A DNA stretch of 64,000 bases from Metridium senile (taxonomy: Eukaryota; Cnidaria; Anthozoa; Actiniaria; Metridiidae), in NCBI GenBank assembly GCA_949775045.1, contig OX459104.1:1632501-1696500 (forward strand), written 5' to 3'. Below the pieces are notes generated by a model. That model made no database searches, was not told the origin of the DNA, and was given only the letters and a program-made list of their open reading frames with translations. Each line of letters begins with the position of its first letter. Position 1 is the stretch's first letter. Positions 27,292-38,182 of this stretch are shown in pieces. The translations under genes and the position numbers were made by a program.

Positions 27292-28233
27292 ATGAATCCC
27301 AAACATTGCGAAATATCTAGTAGCAGCCAAATGGTCTATCATCTCCCACCGGTGATGGATAGACGACGTCGACCCTCTAGCAGCCCGACTAAATCTTCTA
27401 AATCTTCAATGTATACGAATGGAACTTTTGGGCTAAATCGTAATGCCGATATGTTACTTAATGACAAAGAAAGACAACTTGCCGAACTTCAGCGACAGTT
27501 GCAAGAAACCCTAGCGGAAAGAAATGACCTTAAAATCAGGTTGAAAACTGTTGAAGATGAGGTTGAGGAGTTAAAGAAGACATCGTCAAATTATGAAACG
27601 TCGACTAAAAAACAAAAAGAGAGAATTGCGATGCTTGAAAATGACAGGACAACCTTGCAGGTTCAGCTTAGAACGGTTCAAGCCGAAATAATAAACCTTG
27701 CCAAGCAAAACGAAGACCGCAAAGAAGAGAACCGAAGACTCAACGAAAAGTTACAAAAGGTTGAGAACAAGAATGGAGAGCTTCAAGAAGAAGTAAATGG
27801 GCTCAAAAAAGCCATTGCGCCAAACTTTAGCGAACAAACTGTAGCATTGCTTCATCTGGGGGAACTTTGCCATCAGATACAAAATTTCATATTCAAAAAG
27901 ATTTTGCCAGACCATTACAATTCGTGGGAAAATTACCAAGTTGAAGCCATCGAGAAATACATCAACGATCCGTCTGTGGAAATGAACAAAAAAGAGAGAG
28001 AAAAGGCAGTGGAAAAATTGCAAAAGTTGAAAGATGATTTTCATTGGAATGAAGGACTAGGGGGAGCAGTCACATCGCTTCAGAAATCAAGAAATGACGA
28101 AGCTCATCCTCGTATAGATGAAACTTCTCTTCGAAAACATGCCAAGACTCTAAACGATCAGAAGCAGCTTAGAGGTCGGTTTTCGCTTCAACGATTAAAT
28201 GAAATGATTAACATTTGGAAAAGCTTAAAATAA
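27292..28233 (+). CDS. Coiled-coil protein with C-terminal HEPN-like domain (copy D)
   Basis: 313 residues from the ATG at 27292. The open frame extends eight codons upstream to a GTG, but no earlier ATG exists. Residues 1-45 are Ser/Arg/Pro-rich and of low complexity (MDRRRRPSSSPTKSSKSS). About 55-180 is coiled coil (LAERNDLKIRLKTVEDEVEE, AKQNEDRKEENRRLNEKLQK). About 185-313 is the helical domain beginning LLHLGELCHQIQNFIFKKIL, with FHWNEGLGGAVTSLQKS leading to R267-N-D-E-A-H272 and ending NEMINIWKSLK. It is the cleanest full-length copy: no stop or frameshift. The R-N-x3-H motif fits HEPN RNases (Swt1-like). Substrate and partners are unknown; the coiled coil suggests dimers or higher oligomers. 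A MITE abuts the 5' side. Confidence 0.85.
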   Translation: MNPKHCEISSSSQMVYHLPPVMDRRRRPSSSPTKSSKSSMYTNGTFGLNRNADMLLNDKERQLAELQRQLQETLAERNDLKIRLKTVEDEVEELKKTSSNYETSTKKQKERIAMLENDRTTLQVQLRTVQAEIINLAKQNEDRKEENRRLNEKLQKVENKNGELQEEVNGLKKAIAPNFSEQTVALLHLGELCHQIQNFIFKKILPDHYNSWENYQVEAIEKYINDPSVEMNKKEREKAVEKLQKLKDDFHWNEGLGGAVTSLQKSRNDEAHPRIDETSLRKHAKTLNDQKQLRGRFSLQRLNEMINIWKSLK

Positions 28234-28979
28234 TGTGAAACATTTTGAGGAAATAGTAAACTCACAATAGCACATGCACAAATTGACACAATCTTTTAAA
28301 AGACACTTATAGTGTTCGGCCATATGTAATATTTCAGAACTAATAATAATAATGTATTGCGTATTCTGTTGTATCATTGATAATATCACCAGCCATGAAT
28401 TTATCCATCAAAAACATTTGCTAAGAAATTTAACTAATTTGTTTGTAAAACTACTCAAACTCACTGAGCTTGTCAAAAAACTTTATATTTATTCTTACAG
28501 TTGTAGAATGAAGCAAACATTTAACAATTATTCGAACGAGGTGAATAATCGTTTTAGTATAAACACAAAGGTGATTATTTCAAAAAAGAAAGAAGGAAAC
28601 AGAATGTAAAGTGAAAATATTGGATTTTTTTAAAGCGCGACCGTCACGCAAAAGTGAATTGTAAACATTTTCTTGCATAACGACAAAAAAAAAATATTTA
28701 AACATTTACTTGACACCAAATATCATGACACTAAACTTTGTAGCTTCTTCAGTCGATTTTGGGACAGCATTTTTATTAAAGTTTTCAATTTTATCTTCGC
28801 TAACGTATAATTCTGTCCGAAAAGGTGATTTTCGGCTGATAATCCAAGATATCAAACCGCAATTTTCACCTTTGTATTTATATTAAATTGCAATATCAAT
28901 GGCCAAACGCTTAGCAATAAAATTATATTAGATATAACATGTTCGCTGAAGATGTGGAAATAAAATTGATTGATTGATT
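28234..28979 (+). other. 3' flank of copy D
   Basis: TGAAACATTTTGAGGAAATA, ATAGTGTTCGGCCATATGTA and TAATAATAATGTATT match copy E's 3' flank. AATAAA occurs at about 28959. No other gene is seen. Confidence 0.5.
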
Positions 28980-30008
28980 GATAAAGCCCTCACATGATAA
29001 TGACATCGGACGATACCGAAACGTTGTAATTTCTTAGCGTTTGTCTTTCGTATAAATATTGTATCAAAATCTAGACTCATCAAAAGCCTGAACAACGATG
29101 GTTGGCACCGCTGCATGAGGTCCTTTGCTCAGCCCCTTCGCGATATCTGCGGAATGCCGTCAGACAGTTGGAAAAATAAAGAAAAAAGGAAGAAAATCTA
29201 CTGAAAGTTTGATAGCCGATGCATGATACACTTGACATAGCAAGAGAAAGAAACTAAATAGTGAAACAGTTAAATCATTTTATAGTCAAAACAATTATAA
29301 TACCTAAGTATGGGGATTGTTATTATATGAATAAATTTAACGACTTAACAATAAAGTTCGCTGATATCACAGAAGAAAGAAACTAAATAGTGAAATAGTA
29401 ACATAATTTTATAGTCAACACAATAATACTTAAAAATTGTAACGACACGAATAAATTCAACACCTTAGTTAGATCGCTGATATCAAGCTAAAAGTGGTTA
29501 TACTTGTGCATTGCACTTCGCGCTGTGATGCTTCATGGTACTTAAATAATAAAAATATATATATTTTAGTCTTTAAATGTGATAAATAAAGTTCGACAAC
29601 TTGTTTCACGTGTAAATTGAAATGTTTCTTATAATTTTCTTTATTGATTTTCTTTTTGTACGAGCGCGAAAAAAACAACTAATGACGTCATCCACATGTT
29701 CTCTAGTATATAGACTTTGGAAAATGTGAAACTCGTATAACACTGTAAAACACTAATGTCTAGTATATATCAATTACATTTATTTACAAAAATGTGTTCT
29801 TTTTCACTTAAATGAATCTTTACAAATATCTTTATTGTATAATAATTGTATTCATTTTGCACTCGATGGGTCTTCACAAACTTACCAATTTATGCATGAC
29901 AGCATGCATGACTCTCACAACCACCTGCAACGAGGTAGCCCGTGAGTTCTCAATTATTAATTATTGTTTCAAAACTTTACCAGCAGGTTGCTTTTAAGCA
30001 GTAATCAA
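28980..30008 (+). repeat. Duplicated upstream block (copy E), cut off by a transposon
   Basis: Starts with CCCTCACATGATAATGACAT and ATCGGACGATACCGAAACG and shares GAACAACGATGGTTGGCACC, TTGCACTCGATGGGTC and CACCTGCAACGAGGTAGCCC-like text with the blocks of copies D and F. It ends at the 8.1 kb element, on whose far side copy E begins. Two 90 bp direct repeats with AAACTAAATAGTGAAA sit at 29250-29410. Confidence 0.65.
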
Positions 30009-31553
30009 TATGTGTTCTTAAGACAGCTTGCCTGTAAAACTCGAGCTATATGCGGCGGATGGTCAAAATGTGTTTTCCTTCAAACTATCTCAAACTTATA
30101 CCAAAATTATGTCAAAAGGAACTTTTTAGTAATAGGCTGATGTAGTTTTTTCCCTCTGAATTCCTTGTATTCACCTCAAAAGATTTATTTGAATTTGAAA
30201 AATTTAAGAGCCTTAAAATTTAGAAATAATTTAGTGGATAACTTTGAGCCATTTTCATTAGACAATCTTAGATGGCTAATAAGTTGCCGTGGAAAATGTT
30301 TTTTTCTACCGGCATTAGCATCTGTTTGCACAATATATGACTGAAAAAAAATCCCGAAAAACATTTTTTAATAGCGGTAAACTGATCTTAATTATATACA
30401 GTGTTGAATATTAGCATAAATAAACGTTGAAAAGCTAGTCTACTTTGTATGGCTGTATATTTTGGTCCAACCTCTCTTTTAAACTGAAACTAAGCACACA
30501 CACTGTTGAACTATCGGTTAAAACGCGCAGACCTTAAAAAGTCTGGGATAATGACTTTAAACATATGTTTACTTAATTATAATTTCGCTAAATTTGTGTT
30601 CGTTTCCATATGATGTCATCGAAATCTTAATCAACACTTCATAAATATTCCCTATAAAATAGTTTTTATAATCTGCTATAGGCATCGATCTGTGACTGTG
30701 ATATATGCCTTGCTTAAAAGTTGTGAACCAAAATTATTTTGACCGGGCGAGTTACAGCGTTTTGAATCATGTCACGCAATCCGTGTCACGTAGCCAAAAC
30801 TCGCTTGTGACTAGAATGAATTTCAAAGTTTTATTTCGATCGTATTTAATCTTAAGGTAATTAAGAACTCTAAACCATAGAGTAGTTTAGTGCGTCCCGC
30901 GGGATCAGATGTGACCACAGGAATCCCATAAAATACATTCGCGCGCCAAAAGCTACCACAGGAAACCCATAAACTACAAGCGCGCCGAAGCAAATTAATT
31001 AAAATAATTGTTGTGTATTTATCAAAAAATAAATAACTTCTCCAGAGAAATAGTTGGGCTGCCTATGTCTAAACACGGCTTCATAGTAGTTTGCTCATTT
31101 TTCGAAAACCAAATGATGTACTGACTTTCTTCAAACATAGCCAAGTTTTAAACTTTTAACCTTTTTTCCTAGGTTAAATGATATCCGTATCAAAAATATA
31201 GATTGAAATCTATTCTGAATTTCTAGCAAACTTTAGTTTTATTTTAGTTTTAGTCAAACAAAGAGTTTAAAGTTAGTCACATGGCCAATGAAAACCATTT
31301 AAGAATACCCCCAAACCCAAACGTTTATTTTTAAAACTGCGCATTTTGTTACACCATGGGCTCATGATATATCCAAGTATATTTTGAAAAATACTGAAGT
31401 ACTGTACAAAATAAATATTAACATTTGAAATAATATGCTAACTGTGATCATAAGTCTCATCCTAACAAACATCAGAACTTCGAAATAAGAGGCTGCGATT
31501 ATTGCATCATAAAATTATTACAACTGAGAATATATAAAAGTTTGCTACTTATT

Positions 31554-31784
31554 AGGGAACTTCAGATTTTACAACGAGTACGAGATTGAGTACGAGTACG
31601 AGTTTTAAAATTGGCCTTGTGTGTATTGTTGATACTGAATTACATTCTACTTCTTGTTTTTATACATTTGGTGTCTCAATCTATACACAGGACCACAATT
31701 CATTATCAACAACACACAGAAAGCCAATTTCAAAACTTGTACTCGTACTCAATCTCGTACTCGTTGTCAAATCTAAAGTTCCCT
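31554..31784. mobile_element. MITE with AGGGAACTT ends
   Basis: 231 bp. AGGGAACTTCAGATTTTACA at left and TCAAATCTAAAGTTCCCT at right are inverted, followed inward by CGAGTACGAG / CTCGTACTCG repeats on each arm. Confidence 0.8.
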
Positions 31785-31961
31785 ATTAACTGGGACTGTA
31801 TAGGTCCAGGTGTACGTATTTTTTATGCTAATGTTTAAGAATAAGTATAAAAATAAATATAAACATAACTTTATACCAACAATCGATACATCCAAGCTAG
31901 AAGTCAATGGTAAACTGCCGAATCGTCTTATGGTGGTATCCCTTGAAGAATAACCCCCTAG

Positions 31962-33713
31962 TTAGATGCTGCAACTACAGCTTTCAATTAGTTCCTTTAT
32001 ACATTCGATGAAGCCCTCTTTCCTCGTTCGTGACACATTTGAAACATTCAGTCCAAAATGTTCACAAATTCTCACAAGCATGTCTATGCTGAACTTCTTT
32101 CTTAGTTTGTTTTGTTTATGTAAGTCACATAAGTTGAACCTGTCATAATAAATAGGATGCTTCTCTGTAACTTCATTTAGAATAACTCCACGAAGCTGAC
32201 TTATTGCCATTTCATGCTCCTCTGATTCCAGGTCTTTTTCAACATCATTGATAAGATCATCACTCAAGTCATCAGGATTCTTTATGCCTGCTTTTCTTGC
32301 AGCTGATAGTCTAGAGAAAAAAGACCGGATTTGCTGTGGCTTCAGGCACTCATCTGCTGAAAATATTCGTCGACCAAGTTCATCTCTAGCGCATCTCATA
32401 TCTGATGAAACCTGTACTGGATCTTCCTTGTGACCTGTTTCTATACCTGCATCGAATTTTTCTCGGAGATAGTTCTTAACCTTTTCTGGAAAACGTATCA
32501 CTTTTTTGGACGCCTTTAATGCCCATCCTTTCTTTGAAGTGGTATCGATACTTGTTGGAACTTGTTCTTGTGAGACCTCTTTTGAAGAAGGGTTATCGTG
32601 TAAGGATATTTTCTCAATCTGTTCCGCCCACTTTCTCATGACACGATCACCAAGAGGCTCATTAACTTCTTTATAAGTATGTTTCTCAGAGGCGATGTGC
32701 TTTTCTATATTTCCTAATTTGATATATTCCTTGACACATCCAAGCTCTGGGCAACAGAACAATCCACCTTCACTCTCTTGCTTTTCATTCGAGGGCGGTG
32801 CCTTGGGCTTGTTCGCATCACGTTTCTTGGTTTTAGAGCATGGCACGCTTGTGATGGGTTCTTGCAGGGTACTCTCTAAATCACGCAGTGTCAAGGGACG
32901 AACTGTTCCTTCTTTCTCAAGTGTCTGCCAGCTGAGCAATTTCCCTTCGCCAATATTATAAGCCTTCCAAACCTTCAGACCTTCCTTCAAGTACTCATAA
33001 TTATGAAGAATACTTACATCTGGAATACGTGGTATGGATGACTCCTTTACTGTTCCAGGCATCTCTACTACATAGGGGATGACACCTTGTACACCACCAT
33101 GCATCTCTAAGGCTTTTTTGATGTGTGAAGCAGATGTCATATCATTACCTTCATTGAGACATCTGTTAACGTGCGCTTTTTGGTGAGCAGAACTTCTATC
33201 ACAAGGGCCTTTTTCTGCTTGTGGCTCTGAAAAATCATACCGTTTGATAGAAATACCAGTTAAGCCTCCAATGTACCGGACTGGAACAAGAAGCCCTCCT
33301 GATGCATATGCACCAGCGCAGTCACTACGATAACTGGCCGCCGTGATTTCTGGGTGCCTGGACTTCTCCTCTTGGAGAGTATGGAGCATAACTGCTGCAA
33401 CCGTCTCACTGTTCTGACTAATAGATTGGCGGAATACATGAGAATAAACAGAAACTTGATATTCCTGTGGCTTGACTTTCCTAACACAATAAGAAATGTG
33501 CCAGCTTATACCGCGCTTGCCAAACCATTCCATTTGCGTTTCTTTAAAACTACGCGGTAAATATTTCATCGCAAAGTCTTGAGTGACAAAAACTGTGCTA
33601 CTGTCAAGTGCATCTAAACTATCTTGTCTTGCTTTATCCTGGTGAACTGCCCTGAGTAAATGACATTTCCACGCAAGGATTGCATCAAAACAAACCTTAA
33701 CATCGTGTGACAT
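31962..33713 (-). CDS. Transposase-like protein, C-terminal part with C2H2 finger
   Basis: 583 residues. Candidate acidic triad positions are D46 (VTQDFAMKYLP), D131 (YRSDCAGAY) and E163 or E167 (SEPQAEKGPCDRS). The spacing and the GPCDR-x-SAHQKAHVNR context match domesticated or active DDE-type transposases seen repeatedly in cnidarian and fish genomes; the superfamily is not named with confidence. A C2H2 finger (C321, C326, H339, H345) follows a Lys-rich linker. The C-terminal region includes LKPQQIRSFFSRLSAARKAG. The ATG at 33713 comes soon after an in-frame TGA, and the 455-codon ORF upstream ends 28 bases before it in another frame. The two are probably one protein split by a short intron or frameshift. 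Residue roles are inference. Confidence 0.65.
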   Translation of the reverse strand: MSHDVKVCFDAILAWKCHLLRAVHQDKARQDSLDALDSSTVFVTQDFAMKYLPRSFKETQMEWFGKRGISWHISYCVRKVKPQEYQVSVYSHVFRQSISQNSETVAAVMLHTLQEEKSRHPEITAASYRSDCAGAYASGGLLVPVRYIGGLTGISIKRYDFSEPQAEKGPCDRSSAHQKAHVNRCLNEGNDMTSASHIKKALEMHGGVQGVIPYVVEMPGTVKESSIPRIPDVSILHNYEYLKEGLKVWKAYNIGEGKLLSWQTLEKEGTVRPLTLRDLESTLQEPITSVPCSKTKKRDANKPKAPPSNEKQESEGGLFCCPELGCVKEYIKLGNIEKHIASEKHTYKEVNEPLGDRVMRKWAEQIEKISLHDNPSSKEVSQEQVPTSIDTTSKKGWALKASKKVIRFPEKVKNYLREKFDAGIETGHKEDPVQVSSDMRCARDELGRRIFSADECLKPQQIRSFFSRLSAARKAGIKNPDDLSDDLINDVEKDLESEEHEMAISQLRGVILNEVTEKHPIYYDRFNLCDLHKQNKLRKKFSIDMLVRICEHFGLNVSNVSRTRKEGFIECIKELIESCSCSI

Positions 33714-33741
33714 ACGTCCTTCTCATCGCCACTGTAAAAAA

Positions 33742-35103
33742 TTACAACGCGCTTTTGATTGATTGTTCCAGTTGTTTACAAAGACAGCAATTTTCACACT
33801 CCATGTCATGAACGTGTTTGCAGTTTTGAGAAAAACATTTGTTTTTCGGATCGCTCAAGGCAAATACGCTGCAATGGTCAGCGCACCTTGACGAAGCTGA
33901 AATGTGTAAACGATAGTCGTTCTTGAGGTAGCTCTTGTAACTGTGCAACTTATTTTGTACCTCACGAACCCAGGATTGGCTTTTTCCTCTCTCGCCAAGT
34001 TTCTTGATGATTTCGCTTAGCATCTCAACACCACGTAGTCCATCAGCGCTTATGTTATCGAGTCCTTGTAAGGCTTTCTTCTGTTGAGCTGGGCAGAATT
34101 TCAAAACTCTATACAATTCCCTTTCGCTCAAATGCTTAAAATTTGTTTCTTCACAATATGCCACGTATTGCTTAATGATCCTTGCTGATATGATATTACG
34201 TATAACATTGGGCATATTGATTGTCTCACCGGAAGATAATCTTAGCGTTCTTGTTCCGTGAGCAACGTCTTGAACAAAGTGTGGTGTGGAAATAAATCCA
34301 ATAAAGTGTTCTATTTTGGGCATCGTTAAGCCAACACGGTATTTTGGTATGGCAGGCATTGGCTGACCTCTACCGTGAGACAACAAATGCTTCTTAGCCT
34401 GAGTTAGCTGGTATTTAGTAGCTTCTGGGAGGGATGGCTGAATGTGTTGTTGAGAGAATGTATCTACAATGATTGACAAAATTTGAATCTTGGTGGTTCT
34501 TGTTTCGGCCTCACGATAGGCAGCGGCGAGCGCGTTTAATGAGGTGTCTGATCCTACGTATGATAACGAGTTGACATTAAATTGAGAGTCTAGATTACCA
34601 GTGAGTTTCATATCAGCCCACACTTTATCTGCCTGTGCAGGTGCAATTGTTTCGATTACAGCAGTAACACTTTGCTTAATTTTTCTGACGTGTTCTCTTT
34701 TTGTGCGGTCTGCAGCCTCAGACCAATTCTCTCTCGCACAATATCGTACTGGACTATTATCCCGACTTGCCAAAAACTCATTCAGCTTCTGAAGAGAAAC
34801 ATTTTCACCTCTAAAAAGGACTCGCTTGTATGGCTCTGGATGATAACCGGGGGTTTCAAAAGCTGAAATGCCTTGGCTGATTGGTGGCGAGGCTGGTGTT
34901 GCAAGCAAATCGTCATAGCTAATAGGTTTACCATAAGCAAGGCGTGAACTTTTTCGTATGCGTTCAGCACTTGTTTCCACATAATTGTCATCCTTTGTTG
35001 TTAACTTATGAATGCAAAGTTTTGACAGCTTTTTTCGACAGTTTGCACAAATTCCTACAATATAGATGAATAATAATTTAGTAGAATAATTGCGATCCAA
35101 CAT
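33742..35103 (-). CDS. Transposase-like protein, N-terminal part
   Basis: 453 codons from the ATG at 35103, though the true exon probably begins at 35054, where TTGTAG precedes GAATTTGTGC and so gives a splice acceptor; an upstream exon is then missing from this call. The exon starts with C-x2-C (ICANCRKKLSKLCIHK), a possible zinc-binding pair. It ends with a Cys/His-rich tail (CADHC, CFSQNCKHVHDMECENCCLC) that could chelate zinc. The middle is helical with no recognised fold. It directly precedes the DDE-like ORF on the same strand, and together they look like the coding part of the nested transposon. A host-domesticated gene cannot be excluded because the reading is long and unbroken. Confidence 0.55.
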   Translation of the reverse strand: MLDRNYSTKLLFIYIVGICANCRKKLSKLCIHKLTTKDDNYVETSAERIRKSSRLAYGKPISYDDLLATPASPPISQGISAFETPGYHPEPYKRVLFRGENVSLQKLNEFLASRDNSPVRYCARENWSEAADRTKREHVRKIKQSVTAVIETIAPAQADKVWADMKLTGNLDSQFNVNSLSYVGSDTSLNALAAAYREAETRTTKIQILSIIVDTFSQQHIQPSLPEATKYQLTQAKKHLLSHGRGQPMPAIPKYRVGLTMPKIEHFIGFISTPHFVQDVAHGTRTLRLSSGETINMPNVIRNIISARIIKQYVAYCEETNFKHLSERELYRVLKFCPAQQKKALQGLDNISADGLRGVEMLSEIIKKLGERGKSQSWVREVQNKLHSYKSYLKNDYRLHISASSRCADHCSVFALSDPKNKCFSQNCKHVHDMECENCCLCKQLEQSIKSAL

Positions 35104-35412
35104 GTCCAAGAAAATGATCAGACAATTTACGAACCATGGATGCCGTTATTGAGATAAAAAATGCATGTTCATTTAGAGCGGAGCCCATGAAACTCCCAGT
35201 GAGCACAATGGAACGAGCAACTCTATTTATAGGCAATTCAACCATTCCTCTTGATTATTTATTTTCAAATAAAGATTCATTAAAAAATACACGCGATTCT
35301 TTTTATTGGTTTCTTCGTTTAGCGCGCTTGAAGTTGATGGGTTCCCTGTGTTAGCATGAGGCGCGCACTTACAGTTTATGGAATTCCTGTGTCACTTCTC
35401 ATCCCGCGGGGA

Positions 35413-35690
35413 GTACTCAACTAGTCTGTGACTAGTTGTGTCCCGCGGCTTTTGCGGTATCTGGACGAAAGCCATCACATGGGATATATTGCAAGCGCGC
35501 GCGAAATCTGCCACAGGTAACCCATAAACTACAATCGCGTGCCGAAACAATATAGACATAAATAAACCTCAAGAGGAATGGTTGAGCTGTATATGCTCTT
35601 CTGTGATCACAGACTAGCTTAGTAGGCCGGTGCAAGCTCCGCTAGATAAGATGTGACCATAGGAAACCCATGCATAATAAACTATAAGCA
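35413..35690. repeat. Truncated direct copy of the nested transposon end
   Basis: TGTCCCGCGGCTTTTG, GCCACAGGTAACCCATAAAC and ACAATCGCGTGCCGAA repeat, in the same orientation, the left end at 30893-31060. Confidence 0.6.
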
Positions 35691-36842
35691 TTCCGGGAGA
35701 TTACCAGAATTGGTAATCGTTTTGACGTCACATATCCATTGTTTCCGCCTGTCACGAAATATATTGAGCTGTATTCTACTTCAACATTGTTCAACCAGTA
35801 ATATTGCTTGTTCCAAGCGTACATACAGGGTTTTAGCTATGAAAATTGTCGCAGGAAGGTGTAATGGCGGACTTGTGAAGGTTTCGTGCCGATAGAGTGA
35901 GAATTTAGAGTTGAAATTGTCTTCTTTGTGGTCGCTGTTGACGCCGTTTTTGCTTAATAACTGGTAAGTAACTAACTTTGATGTCTATTTAGTGCCTGTT
36001 AAAGAATTTTTTGTGAAATGGGAGTAATTTTCCTCGAATTGAAAATATACAATGTGCTCACACTCCAAGTTTTGTAGCATGCAGCCCTCTAGGAGCGCGT
36101 GCAGCCATTTTTGAAGATCGATAAGTAGAAAACCCAAATGTCATCTAATATCGTAATGTGGCTCGAACGTCTCGCTTGCCAGTTGGAATACATAAGGATA
36201 GCATTCTGTGAATATTTTCTTTATATTATTCGTTAGCAATAAGTTACGACTTCGAGTCTTTTTAATCAAGTCAAGAAAATAGAAGTAAGCGACCGAAGAA
36301 AGACTAAATGTTGTTGATTGTATGACCTATATTTTCAAAATATAATTTCTGCATCCATGTCTTTTTTACAGATATTCTTATGCTCACAATTGACTGTACT
36401 GTACTGAGATGGACCACCATCGTGGCATCGATTCTTGCAAAGTCCTCTCGTGTTTGTGGAAAACAACTGCAACTATATTATTTATCGATGTATTTAAATA
36501 TAAATATAACTAAACTATGATCTAAAATAAATCTAGATTGTATTTTCCTTGATACTTATTCGACGAAACATTCGACGAAACTTATGTAATTGAATGTGAA
36601 TAGAATAAAAACCTTATAAATAAGCCATAGAGTTAACCAGTCTACGAAATGTAAATTTTTGTGTGTGAATAGAATCAAAACCTGAACCTAGTTACTAACG
36701 CGTTGCGAGGTACTTAACGAATGTACATGTATTGTGTGTCCTGAAATGATTGATCATTGCCATATTCACGACTGGGTTCCTTCCTGTGATTGGTTAGAGC
36801 TGTGTTTACAAAACGATTACCAATTCTGGTAATCTCCCGGAC
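35691..36842. mobile_element. 1.15 kb MITE with TCCGGGAGATTACCAG ends
   Basis: TCCGGGAGATTACCAGAATT at left (about 35691) and AATTCTGGTAATCTCCCGGA at right (to 36842) are near-perfect inverted ends, extending to GGTAATCGTTTT / AAAACGATTACC. The interior has no recognisable gene. Confidence 0.75.
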
Positions 36843-37056
36843 TGATAAGTAAATAATTGTCGTCGTACTCAAATACTCCGGCTCTTGCGAGTATAAGGTC
36901 ATATTCCTTACTAATATCTGTAATAGATGTTGTTTGCAAGTGCCTGCTGACGTCTCTTGTGCACAAAGAGAGTGGTTGAGTCTCTAAAGGTACATTCAGG
37001 GATGAACTTACGCTTCCACACTCATTATCAAGGAGCTGTCGTAGCAAACAGCTCAT
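36817..37056 (-). CDS. Short open frame, unrecognised
   Basis: 80 codons from the ATG at 37056 (MSCLLRQLLDNECGSV), with a natural-looking composition (DISKEYDLILARAGVFEYDD) until it runs into the MITE end, where it stops at 36817. It may be a decayed exon of the 8.1 kb element or of a host gene. No family is recognised. Confidence 0.25.
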   Translation of the reverse strand: MSCLLRQLLDNECGSVSSSLNVPLETQPLSLCTRDVSRHLQTTSITDISKEYDLILARAGVFEYDDNYLLISPGDYQNW

Positions 37057-38097
37057 TCTGTTCGGTCTCACTTTAGAATGATAATCAAAAATAATAGTGG
37101 ATTATTACAAAAACCTTTACGGAGGAAACGATTGAATGCAAATGACCAGTAAACATTGTTATAGTGAATACTTCTTGCTAACTTAAATGACAATCAAAAT
37201 ATTAATAAATCAGTCGCTAGAAATAAGCAATACCTGGAAGAAGAGGATTCTTCTCATTAGTTCAGTAGCGCGAATGTTCGCACAGACTAGTTTATCGGCA
37301 AGTGCGAGACGTCTTGATCACTGTCTGATCTTGATATTAAAAATGCATAATTAATGTGGGAATTTCGGATTGTAAATAAAGCTTACTTTAAATTCGAACT
37401 TCGCAAATTACATTAGTCATTTTTCGCCCTTTTTAGAAAGTAAAAAAGGATTAGCTTTGTAAAATCTTTGATATCATTTATTATGAACGTGTAACCAGTA
37501 TAATTGACTTGAAAATACGACTTTTCACGGGTTAGATAAAATCCCAAAAATAAAATATGCCAATTTTTTTTTTAGTATTTCTGTTTACTATTAAGTTAAA
37601 CTTTGCAACAGCAAAATTTTAGCCCAAGACGCTGGTAGGACATGTGAAATTCGTAACTTGACTTTGTAGTACATCAGTGTTGGTGAGCGGCGATAATTTT
37701 ACGTATGAGGAAAAAAGTTATTATAAAAAAATATTTCTATCCTCTTTTTTTCAACCATTTTGCTTTGTATTGAAGACAAATTGTTTTAAGGATAAAGTGT
37801 ACTTATTTTGTTACATTTCGACAAATACAAAGGTGAATTTTTTTTTTTGTATCACCTCCCTATTACCCTGTTTATGGACGTCAAATTCGCATGTCAAATA
37901 AGACTGATATACCGGAGTCGATTTCTCCGCCAATAATAGGTCTTTCGCCATGAAATTCTGGAAAATACTTTCTGTTAGTATTAGCTACCTGCAAAATGTT
38001 TTTAAAGAATTTTGCTTAAATTTAATTTTTTGACATCCGCCGCAAAGTCGCTATTTAGCGCGAGCCTTACAGGCAAGCTCTCTTAAAAGTACACATA

Positions 38098-38182
38098 TGA
38101 TTGAATTACTATAAGAAGTGATTTTCTTGGTATGAGGTTCATCTAAAAATCACTGGAAGCAGCCAACGGACAGACTAGGAAG
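38098..38182 (+). promoter_or_regulatory. Core promoter and leader of copy E, cut from its upstream module
   Basis: ACTATAAGAAG (38107-38117) is at the TATA position of the family, and AATCACTGGAAGCAGCC and AACGGACAGACTAGGAAGAT match copy G's leader. The CACGTG and CCAAT motifs expected just upstream are absent because the 8.1 kb element begins only about 10 bases away. Confidence 0.6.

Larger units (their letters stand above)
30893..35412 (-). mobile_element. Nested DNA transposon with CCCGCGGGAT ends
   Basis: Left CGTCCCGCGGGATCAGATGT (30893) and right, reverse complemented, TCCCCGCGGGATGAGAAGTG (35412) are terminal inverted repeats continuing through CACAGGAAT-CCATAAA. A direct second copy of the end region follows at 35440-35660, so a truncated relative is adjacent. 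The minus-strand ORFs below are its likely coding content. Its subterminal ATAGTTGGGCTGCCTATG also occurs at the ends of the 52.1-56.9 kb element. Confidence 0.6.
30011..38095. mobile_element. 8.1 kb terminal-inverted-repeat element (composite)
   Basis: Left end TGTGTTCTTAAGACAGCTTG and right end, reverse complemented, TGTGTACTTTTAAGAGAGCT; both continue through GCTTGCCTGTAA and GCGGCGGATG for about 60 bp. TA flanks both sides (30009-30010; 38096-38097). Inside are a nested element with two minus-strand ORFs, two MITEs, and AT-rich filler at 30070-30890 and 37080-38030 where I see no gene. It separates copy E from its upstream block. Confidence 0.7.
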
